From positions 1 to 64,000 of the forward strand of contig CAZZVE010000013.1 of NCBI GenBank assembly GCA_964657325.1: a stretch of 64,000 nucleotides of DNA. The letters are read 5' to 3'. Source of the stretch: JBBQVS01 sp964657325. GTDB taxonomy: Bacteria; Chloroflexota; Ktedonobacteria; Ktedonobacterales; Ktedonobacteraceae. The number at the start of each line of letters is the position of its first letter. The stretch's first letter is position 1. The notes beneath the pieces are model-generated. The model was not told the origin of the DNA. It saw only the letters and a program-made list of their open reading frames with translations, and made no database searches. Below, piece after piece: positions 58,045 through 64,000 of the stretch. The position numbers were made by a program, and so were the translations under genes.

Positions 58045-59004
58045 ATGGCGTTGATTGTACGTGAAAAAGAGGTTCATGACTTACTGAGCATGCGTGACAC
58101 GGTGACGGTGCTAGAAGAAGCTTTTCATGCACAATCGCAGGGGTTGGTAAAGAATCAACCCCGTAGTAGACTTACCTTTGCTAATGGCGTCCTGACGGTG
58201 TTAGCTGCCGCCGCTCCCACGTTTGGTGTTGTAGGTTTTAAGACCTACACATCATTCCGTGAAGGTGTGCGTTATGTCGTTATGCTTTTTAGCGCACACA
58301 ACGGCGAGTTATTAGGAATCATCGAAGCCGACCATCTGGGTGCGATGCGTACTGGTGGCACCAGTGGAGTTGCAACGAAATATTTAGCACGAACGAATGC
58401 GAGAATAGTTGGTCTTATTGGTACGGGCCAACAGGCAGTAACTCAGTTGATGGGTGTCTGTGCAGTGCGTCCCATTACCTTCGTGAACGTTTATAGCCGT
58501 AGGCAACCCGAACGTGAATTGTTTTGCCATGAGATGTCGCGTCTCTTGAACATCGAAGTAACTTCAGTGAATGACGTACGTACAGTCGTCGAGAACGCTG
58601 ATATTCTTATTACCGCGACTACTGCTCGTGATCCTGTGCTGCACGGAGAATGGCTCAAACCAGGATGTCATATCAATGCCATTGGCTCTAACTGGATACA
58701 GCGACGTGAGCTAGACTTTTCAACACTGCATAGGAGTATGCTCATCGTTACAGACTCCATTGAACAAGCATACAAAGAAGCTGGGGATTTTGTTATTCCA
58801 GCCGAAGAGGGGTTGTTTCAATGGAATCGTGTTCATGAATTGCATGAAATCGTGGCAGACGAAGGACTTCAACGCGAGACGCCCGACGAAATCACGCTTT
58901 ACAAAGGACTTGGTATCGCGCTAGAAGATGTTGTAACGGCGGCGCATGTCTACTTTCTTGCTGGAAAACAAGGTATAGGCGAAGATGTAGATTTACTTTA
59001 TTAG
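58045..59004 (+). CDS. ornithine cyclodeaminase/mu-crystallin family protein
   Basis: 319 residues. Matches the OCD/alanine-dehydrogenase-like family: a dimerisation half with LTFANGVLTVLAAAAPTFGV, GFKTYTSFREG and LGAMRTGGTSGVATKYL, then a Rossmann part with GLIGTGQQAVTQLMG and ADILITATTARDPVLHG. Members are NAD(P)-dependent and act on ornithine, alanine, ketimines or in siderophore and lysine routes, so the substrate is open. It is in a likely operon with the zinc-ribbon gene before and the propeller lipoprotein after (15 nt). Confidence 0.87.
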   Translation: MALIVREKEVHDLLSMRDTVTVLEEAFHAQSQGLVKNQPRSRLTFANGVLTVLAAAAPTFGVVGFKTYTSFREGVRYVVMLFSAHNGELLGIIEADHLGAMRTGGTSGVATKYLARTNARIVGLIGTGQQAVTQLMGVCAVRPITFVNVYSRRQPERELFCHEMSRLLNIEVTSVNDVRTVVENADILITATTARDPVLHGEWLKPGCHINAIGSNWIQRRELDFSTLHRSMLIVTDSIEQAYKEAGDFVIPAEEGLFQWNRVHELHEIVADEGLQRETPDEITLYKGLGIALEDVVTAAHVYFLAGKQGIGEDVDLLY

Positions 59005-59019
59005 GGTTGTAAGAACGTT

Positions 59020-60246
59020 ATGGGGAACATACAACAGGATATTGTTCTACGTGTAAGAACTGCTATTGTAGGGAATATTCGTAGGAACGCACCGCTTTTC
59101 CTGCTTCTTATCGTACTACTAGTAGGCTTCTCTGCTTGTGCGTCTGATGCAAATCTGTTAGGAAGCGGAAGTTGGCAAGCATCAACACTTACTGCTCAAC
59201 ATATTCAGGCACTTGCAGTAGACCCTATAGCTTCTCAAAAACTCTATGCAGGTAGCGAAGATGGGACTTTATTCATCAGTAGTGATAGTGGACAACACTG
59301 GCTGAAGCAAAATCACATCTCCTCAACACCTATAAAATTGCAGATGCTTGCCATCCTTCCCTCTGGAAAGAGTATCTACGCACTTACAGATCATGGACTC
59401 TATGTAAGCACTGACGCTGCACAAACTTGGCAAATAGCAAATACATCCAACTCAGGTTTACCTGCTGATAGCTATACCACAATGACCTTTAACGAGCAGA
59501 AAAGCATCTATGTTGGCACACTCCATCACGGTGTATTTACAAGTGACAGCAATAATCCTACTCATTGGCAGGCGATAAATAGCACGCTTCCTGCCGCTCT
59601 TGATGTCAACGAACTTGCGTTCGATAGCACGAAGCATCGCTTGTGGGCCGCGACATCGCTTGGTGTGTATCGCTCTGATAATGAAGGTGTTACATGGGAA
59701 GGTCTCAATACTGGTTTACCTATCGCTGATGGTGTGACCTCTATACAATCAGCCGCCAATTTCGGTGGCCCTGCTGGACTTGTCTATGCAGGTACGAAGC
59801 ACGGTATCTTTCGCTCTATGGACTCTGGAATGCATTGGATAGAAAGTGGACAAGTGTTACATGGAGTTCCCATTGAACATATTTTGATTGACTTTAGAAG
59901 TACAAACGCGTCAACGCTCTACGCTGGAACACGCTTTGGGGTCTTCCGTAGTGATGACAATGGAGAGAACTGGCTTGGTGTTGCTGCTGGATTTCCTCAA
60001 AATACATCCGTTTACGCGCTTGCGATTGGGGCAGATCAAGCCTCACAGTTGTATGTTGCTGCCAATAACGTCTATCTCTTTCCTGGCACTGGGAACGGCA
60101 TTAATCTAACACGGATTATAACACTACTGCTTATACTTTTATTCTTTGTGCTTCTTGCTTTGGTGGCTCGACGAAGTTTCAGGCGACGTAAAACACTGTT
60201 CCGACCAATACGCTCCCTTGAAGTGCCATCTTCTCCGGAAAACTAA
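59020..60246 (+). CDS. exported beta-propeller (BNR/YCF48-like) protein
   Basis: 408 residues. A basic N-terminus and hydrophobic core (LFLLLIVLLVGFSACASDA) form a signal peptide with a possible lipobox ending at Cys. The body is a series of BNR-like repeats with SxDxGxxW turns (SSDSGQHWLKQ, STDAAQTWQIA, RSDNEGVTWEGL, RSMDSGMHWIES, RSDDNGENWLGV). A C-terminal membrane span (LLLILLFFVLLALVARRSF) and basic tip follow. Double anchoring at the cell surface is likely. The stop overlaps that of the opposite MBL gene by 3 nt. Confidence 0.82.
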   Translation: MGNIQQDIVLRVRTAIVGNIRRNAPLFLLLIVLLVGFSACASDANLLGSGSWQASTLTAQHIQALAVDPIASQKLYAGSEDGTLFISSDSGQHWLKQNHISSTPIKLQMLAILPSGKSIYALTDHGLYVSTDAAQTWQIANTSNSGLPADSYTTMTFNEQKSIYVGTLHHGVFTSDSNNPTHWQAINSTLPAALDVNELAFDSTKHRLWAATSLGVYRSDNEGVTWEGLNTGLPIADGVTSIQSAANFGGPAGLVYAGTKHGIFRSMDSGMHWIESGQVLHGVPIEHILIDFRSTNASTLYAGTRFGVFRSDDNGENWLGVAAGFPQNTSVYALAIGADQASQLYVAANNVYLFPGTGNGINLTRIITLLLILLFFVLLALVARRSFRRRKTLFRPIRSLEVPSSPEN

Positions 60247-61160
60247 TGCTCTTGTTGCAACAGCCATTGTAGCACGTAACGAATGTTTCTTTCGTGTGCC
60301 CATGTATAGAATTCTCGATCTGCTTCATTGACAGTATTCGTATCTCCGACAACATCGTTAAAAGAGTACCCGATGAGTGCTGATGCATGTTCAAGTTCAG
60401 CATCTGTTGGATGATGTGTCACCAGAAAAGTATGGCTCCGTTGCTCAATCTCTTGTATGTAGTGTAAGTTTTGCGTCACGATGCTGCTATCAGTCGTCTT
60501 GCCATGCGCACAAAGAACGCGTTGTGGTTGGAGGGACAGAAAATGTTCTAGTGTGTCATACATGTCTTGCACACTGGCAGCACTCTCTATAAGGGGGAGT
60601 GGTTTTTCAGCAGCATCAAAGGCAAGAAGCAAACGTATTTCTGGTATCCATACCGAGATATGATCGGGATTATGCCCAGGAGCTGAAAAGAGTTCAAGTG
60701 TCAGGTCTCCTCCATGTATTGTCATTTTGTCAGGAAACGTGATCGTCGGCGCGACTAGAACCACGTTTTGCAGAGATGGATGACGATGCTGATATTCAAG
60801 CAGTTCAGCTTTAGCCTCCTCTGACCCAAGGCGAGTGAAACAATAATCCTGTCCTAAAATAGGAACTGCATTATTGCCAGTGAAATAGCAATTTCCCCAA
60901 CAGTGATCCCAATCAGCGTGACTATTCACGACAAGTAGTTCTCGGCCCATCAGCTCATCACGTACCTCATGCATCACATTTGCCATGTCTTCTGGACATA
61001 GAAGCGTATCAAGCACCACAACGTAGCGTGTTGTAATAACAACAAAGGCATCCACTTCCATCTGCTCCGCGCTTTCGGGCGCAAAAATACGCCGAAAGAC
61101 ACGGATACGTGAATCATCGCTCATATGTGGAACGAGAAAAGGCTGCTGTGTTGGTTGCAT
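60243..61160 (-). CDS. metallo-beta-lactamase fold hydrolase
   Basis: 305 residues. Motif 2 is NSHADWDHCWGN (HxDWDH, a variant of HxHxDH with Asp for the second His). Further metal ligands are in FSAPGHNPDHISVWIP and LLAFDAAEKPLP, and a late CAHGK. The first-sphere change, HxDWDH, is seen in some MBL subfamilies and may alter metal use. The substrate is unknown. ATG 61160 has GGAGG upstream; an in-frame extension inside the neighbouring gene is rejected. It is 17 nt downstream of the small membrane-protein gene. Confidence 0.83.
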   Translation of the reverse strand: MQPTQQPFLVPHMSDDSRIRVFRRIFAPESAEQMEVDAFVVITTRYVVVLDTLLCPEDMANVMHEVRDELMGRELLVVNSHADWDHCWGNCYFTGNNAVPILGQDYCFTRLGSEEAKAELLEYQHRHPSLQNVVLVAPTITFPDKMTIHGGDLTLELFSAPGHNPDHISVWIPEIRLLLAFDAAEKPLPLIESAASVQDMYDTLEHFLSLQPQRVLCAHGKTTDSSIVTQNLHYIQEIEQRSHTFLVTHHPTDAELEHASALIGYSFNDVVGDTNTVNEADREFYTWAHERNIRYVLQWLLQQEH

Positions 61161-61177
61161 ATATACGCTCCTCCCTA

Positions 61178-61645
61178 CTAATGATGTGCTCCAATATAGG
61201 CCACAACGAAGTACAGAACCGAAAGCAAGGCACAGACGAGTAGAAACGAACCATAGCAGGTAAGTGTCCATGCTCGGCGTGTATTCAGTGCTTGCCGTAG
61301 TTGTTCCCCCATATCTGGTGGATCAAGCTGAATGTCGGGTTGTAGTTCAAGCAGCTTTGGGAGCATAGCACGAAAATCGCGTGCGTTGCTCATGCCCTCG
61401 ACCAAAATTACGGTATTACCATCGTCCAAGTCTGCCATCAACACGAGTTTGCCGGGATTTGGATCACCCGGAATAAGTGTCAGTTGTTTGATCGCAGAAA
61501 GGTGTACACGTGTCTCCTGGTCTTCCTCCTGCCCTGTTACGACAAGTTCGTCCTGATATAACTGTATTTCTTTTCCCATGCCAAAGCGTACAACGCTGAC
61601 CGGGTATCTTCTTGTCAATTCATCACTCATAATATATGTATCCAT
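61178..61645 (-). CDS. membrane protein with N-terminal cytosolic domain
   Basis: 155 residues. Residues 1-120 are a soluble beta-rich domain (VVRFGMGKEIQLYQDELVVT, then RVHLSAIKQLTLIPGD) that resembles a PH-like fold. One C-terminal membrane span follows (GSFLLVCALLSVLYFVVAYI). The family is not recognised. ATG 61645 or ATG 61630 may be the start, neither with a strong ribosome site. It is cotranscribed with the MBL gene. Confidence 0.72.
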   Translation of the reverse strand: MDTYIMSDELTRRYPVSVVRFGMGKEIQLYQDELVVTGQEEDQETRVHLSAIKQLTLIPGDPNPGKLVLMADLDDGNTVILVEGMSNARDFRAMLPKLLELQPDIQLDPPDMGEQLRQALNTRRAWTLTCYGSFLLVCALLSVLYFVVAYIGAHH

Positions 61646-61809
61646 CTTTTTATTGCATAATCAGCTAGTAACAATATCTATTGTACGGCATCTCTTCAGA
61701 AGCGTCGAGAGGGAACTAGGTATATAGAAGTACCCTTGCTTGACATTCATCACTCTAAAACTTTACAATTTGTATGGTAAAGCATGAGGATTAGAGAAGA
61801 GAGTTATAT

Positions 61810-62238
61810 ATGGCACGAGTAGGTTTGCTCGAAGACAACGCACGAATTGCAAAGCTGTCCGCAACAATGTTACAATTTGCAGGTCACTCGGTTGAAATAT
61901 ACAGGCATCCTCGTTCATGCTTAGACGCACTCATACTTCCCCAGGCGATAAGCGAAGGGAATGTACACACGCTTTTCTCACCTTATCCAGACTTACCGAT
62001 TGAAGTGTTGATTCTTGATTTACAATTGCCAGAAATAACTGGCATAGAAGTATTACGCCACTTGCAGGCTCATGCTCACACACGAAACCTGCCCCTCATT
62101 TTTTGTACGGCCTCTAATCCAAACGAGGTATCTCAAGCTCTTCGTTTAGCTCCGCATGCAACGGTTGTCGAGAAGCCATTCAAACTCGATGTACTGGTTT
62201 CTGCCGTCTTATCTGCCCTCGGCACAAAAAAGGCATAG
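61810..62238 (+). CDS. response regulator receiver-domain protein
   Basis: 142 residues, one receiver domain: acidic pocket LLEDNARIAK, phospho-acceptor Asp70 in VLILDLQLPEITG, Thr in IFCTASNPNE and Lys in VVEKPFKLD. No output domain is attached. An insert between beta-2 and beta-3 makes it slightly longer than standard. It could be a partner for an orphan kinase such as the one at 7446-10346, but nothing in the sequence links them. AGAGAAGAG precedes ATG 61810. Confidence 0.9.
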   Translation: MARVGLLEDNARIAKLSATMLQFAGHSVEIYRHPRSCLDALILPQAISEGNVHTLFSPYPDLPIEVLILDLQLPEITGIEVLRHLQAHAHTRNLPLIFCTASNPNEVSQALRLAPHATVVEKPFKLDVLVSAVLSALGTKKA

Positions 62239-62395
62239 GGAGAAAGTTTCTTAAATCGTACTACACTTTTCATCAAAGAGAGCCTGATAGCTTTTTCGCA
62301 TAGAGTATGATAGAATGTATATCAATCTCATTGAGTCGTAGCCTCGCAAACAACTACACCCGAAGAGGTTCCACAAGAAAGTACGATACAAGACG

Positions 62396-63361
62396 ATGAG
62401 TACATACGAAAAAGATGCGCAAGCGTTAGACGCGTATTCCAATGCAGTCACGACTGCAGCAGAGCGCGTAGGACCTGCGGTTGTACGTATTGATATAGAG
62501 CGAGAAGGCGGACGTTCACGCCGCCCTAATGGTTCAGAGTTTAATGGTGGCCTCGGCTCTGGCTTCATTTTCGCCTCAGATGGTCAAATCCTCACTAATG
62601 CTCATGTTGTTGAGCATGCTAAACGTATTCAAGTCACGCTCGCCGATGGACGCAAGTTTGATGCTGGACTGATGGGTAGTGATAAAAATGTTGATGTTGC
62701 TGTTTTGCGCATAGGGGCAGATCATCTTCCCGTCGCAGAACTGGGGCGCACTCCACTACGTGTAGGACAACTCGTACTCGCGGTAGGCAACCCCTATGGC
62801 TTAAACTGGACGGTGACGGCGGGTGTTGTCAGCGCGCTAGGTCGTACTCTGGAAGCACCAGGTATTCCAAAGATGAGTAACCTCATTCAGACTGATACGC
62901 CGATCAACCCGGGCAACTCTGGTGGTCCACTCGTGGATAGTGCAGGTCGTGTTGTTGGTATAACAACTGCGATGATGCCAATGGCGCAAGGACTTGGTTT
63001 CTCCGTTCCACTTGATACGGTAAAGACGGTGATTGCACACATCGCGGCACAAAAACGCGAAACGCAGATAAGTGGGGTCTCATTGGGCGTTGGTGGTATG
63101 CGTGTAAAGCTCGATGTCGCGTTACAGAAAAGCCTTAACCTTCTACAGCAATTTGGTATGGAGGTGCTCGAAGTGCGCTCAAGCGGTCCTGCTGACCGTG
63201 CCGAGCTAAAACGTCAGGACGTGATTATTGCCGCCGACGAAGAGTCAATCACAGAACCACGTGATTTGCAACGCGTTGTGCGTCGTCATCAAGCGGGTGA
63301 AAAAATCGCCTTGAGTTTCCTGCGTGGCGGCAAGAAACGTAAAGTAACTGTTGTCTTATAG
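62396..63361 (+). CDS. HtrA/DegP-like serine protease without export signal
   Basis: 321 residues. A trypsin-like domain with triad His70 (ILTNAHVVEHA), Asp100 (NVDVAVLRI) and Ser175 (INPGNSGGPLV), followed by one PDZ domain (about 235-320, VLEVRSSGPADRAELKRQDV). DegP-type proteases normally have a signal peptide or membrane anchor. Here ATG 62396 is followed by a polar helix, and in-frame codons upstream are closed by a TAG at 62339, so the protein appears cytosolic. It probably degrades or senses misfolded protein. Confidence 0.9.
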   Translation: MSTYEKDAQALDAYSNAVTTAAERVGPAVVRIDIEREGGRSRRPNGSEFNGGLGSGFIFASDGQILTNAHVVEHAKRIQVTLADGRKFDAGLMGSDKNVDVAVLRIGADHLPVAELGRTPLRVGQLVLAVGNPYGLNWTVTAGVVSALGRTLEAPGIPKMSNLIQTDTPINPGNSGGPLVDSAGRVVGITTAMMPMAQGLGFSVPLDTVKTVIAHIAAQKRETQISGVSLGVGGMRVKLDVALQKSLNLLQQFGMEVLEVRSSGPADRAELKRQDVIIAADEESITEPRDLQRVVRRHQAGEKIALSFLRGGKKRKVTVVL

Positions 63362-63370
63362 TTGAGAAGG

Positions 63371-63410
63371 GGTGTTCTTAACGATGTTTTGCATCTTTAG
63401 GAACACCTTA
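63371..63410 (+). terminator. imperfect terminator after protease gene
   Basis: GGTGTTCTTAACGATG (63371-63386) pairs with CATCTTTAGGAACACC (63392-63407) with two mismatches, loop TTTTG. It begins 9 nt after the stop. Confidence 0.65.
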
Positions 63411-63544
63411 ACCGTGTATTGTTACAAGCGACTCTGTTTTGCATGTCATTTCATTTGATAGTTACGAGCATTCTGCGTCTTCTATAACAGAGTGATATCT
63501 TGCCGATAAGGGCATCCGCCCTGTAGACAAAGGAATAATTTCTC

Positions 63545-63763
63545 ATGACAGCATTCCTCGTGACAGCACTTATTATTGGTGGCCTCATTGTACTTGGTCT
63601 CCTTGTAAACGTGTATATGTACACACAGGGAGTTTTTAAAAGGAGACGAGTGAGGCAGCAACAGCAACAGGCCCTTGTAGAAGAGAAGCGTATAACAACA
63701 GCTGGTCTTGAAGAGCAATATTACACAAGTATAGGCATTGGACCAACGAAACCAGAAGAATAG
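63545..63763 (+). CDS. small single-span membrane protein
   Basis: 72 residues. A single N-terminal membrane span (FLVTALIIGGLIVLGLLVNV) is followed by a basic stretch (KRRRVRQQQQQ), then an acidic cytosolic tail. No family is recognised. AAGGA lies 11 nt before ATG 63545. Confidence 0.65.
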   Translation: MTAFLVTALIIGGLIVLGLLVNVYMYTQGVFKRRRVRQQQQQALVEEKRITTAGLEEQYYTSIGIGPTKPEE

Positions 63764-63765
63764 AG

Positions 63766-63794
63766 ATAAAAGAGCTAGCATCTTGCTCTTTTAT
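63766..63794. terminator. bidirectional terminator
   Basis: ATAAAAGAGC (63766-63775) and GCTCTTTTAT (63785-63794) form a perfect 10-bp stem with T-rich outer ends on both strands. It overlaps the stop codon of the leftward gene. Confidence 0.75.
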
Positions 63795-64000
63795 GCATTC
63801 AAGAGAATGACGCCTGCGCCTGATTGTACCGTAATCTTACCACTTACCTGGTTTCCAGATAAATCCTTCTTGTGTCCAGGAACGAGAAACACATGTGAAA
63901 CACTGTCAGTATTGGCGAGTACCAGACCACCAGCATAATCACGTCTTTGCAGATATTGAGAAACATACAACTGTCCTACCGGACGCTGTAATGAGGATGT
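63791..64000 (-). CDS. C-terminal end of a glycosidase-like protein (partial)
   Basis: Sixty-nine residues before TAA at 63791-63793; the rest lies outside the window. The readable end (GGLVLANTDSVSHVFLVPGH, then SGNQVSGKITVQSGAGVILL) resembles the C-terminal beta-domain of putative secreted glycoside hydrolases, where a G-L-V-N-x(5) strand and an S-G-x-I-L-L strand close the sandwich. The catalytic domain is not seen, so family and activity are unknown. Confidence 0.6.
   Translation of the reverse strand, partial: TSSLQRPVGQLYVSQYLQRRDYAGGLVLANTDSVSHVFLVPGHKKDLSGNQVSGKITVQSGAGVILLNA

Noticed and set aside
1..64000. CRISPR arrays, tRNA or rRNA genes, complete insertion sequences, prophage genes
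   Set aside because: No regularly spaced repeats, cloverleaf-like segments, transposase or phage structural frames were recognised.

Overview
The window looks like chromosomal DNA of a moderate-GC, spore-forming-type Chloroflexota bacterium, most likely a member of the Ktedonobacteria. This is an inference from gene families, because no rRNA or other taxonomic marker is present. The families are a CYP102-type self-sufficient P450, a Thermus-type isocitrate dehydrogenase with a C-terminal extension, a large multi-GAF sensor kinase, TPR/XRE regulators, a deazaflavin-type nitroreductase, and S-box and T-box leaders. Gene density is high, both strands are used in short operons, and many gene ends are closed by long perfect hairpins. 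A 10-N assembly gap lies at 26254-26263, so adjacency across that point is not assured.

Layout. 1-5.3 kb: small membrane ORF, GH15 glycosidase, RlmI-like rRNA methyltransferase plus a second methyltransferase, and a CoxG-like protein. 5.6-10.3 kb: repeat-bearing protein of unknown function, HD phosphohydrolase coupled to a GAF/PAS histidine kinase. 10.6-15.9 kb: ASKHA-like protein, YihY/BrkB membrane protein, J-domain protein, zinc-ribbon protein, XRE-TPR regulator. 16.3-20.9 kb: type IIA topoisomerase operon (subunits B and A). 21-28.8 kb: small membrane proteins, EVE protein, class IV aminotransferase with adenosine deaminase, a TAXI-like binding protein, GABA aminotransferase, a decayed wHTH gene, and the N-terminal half of a PolX-like protein. 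29-37.2 kb: CYP102 with a divergent TetR regulator, SRPBCC protein, wHTH regulator, isocitrate dehydrogenase with a striking operator/promoter, two uncharacterised genes. 37.3-42.9 kb: secreted alpha/beta hydrolase, then the sulfite reductase/siroheme operon. 43-51.2 kb: permuted NlpC/P60-like protein, CrtA-like protein, EamA transporter, two exported proteins, an APH-like kinase, a nucleoside-hydrolase fragment, a geranylgeranyl-reductase-like flavoprotein with a Ddn-like protein. 51.3-64 kb: ECF sigma factor with a propeller-bearing anti-sigma, mycoredoxin-like glutaredoxin, NTF2 and EthD proteins, lipase-like protein, cysteine desulfurase, zinc-ribbon, ornithine-cyclodeaminase family, exported propeller protein, MBL hydrolase, response regulator, HtrA-like protease, small membrane protein, and the 3' end of a glycosidase-like gene.

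The most interesting locus is 38867-42848. A consensus promoter leads into a SAM-I (S-box) riboswitch with its own terminator, followed directly by a complete T-box leader with a second terminator. After these come a CysI-like sulfite reductase and two siroheme-synthesis genes. The arrangement suggests that sulfite reduction and its cofactor are gated in series by SAM and by uncharged tRNA (best reading Cys, UGC). The T-box discriminator base fits tRNA-Cys poorly.

A second theme is dispersed palindromic DNA. One family of hairpins with GGGCACCCGC arms occurs four times, another with TAGGGACC ends occurs three times, and there are single large palindromes at 4735-4862 and 37222-37293. All are intergenic and usually sit just after stop codons. 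They may be MITE/REP-like elements reused as terminators.
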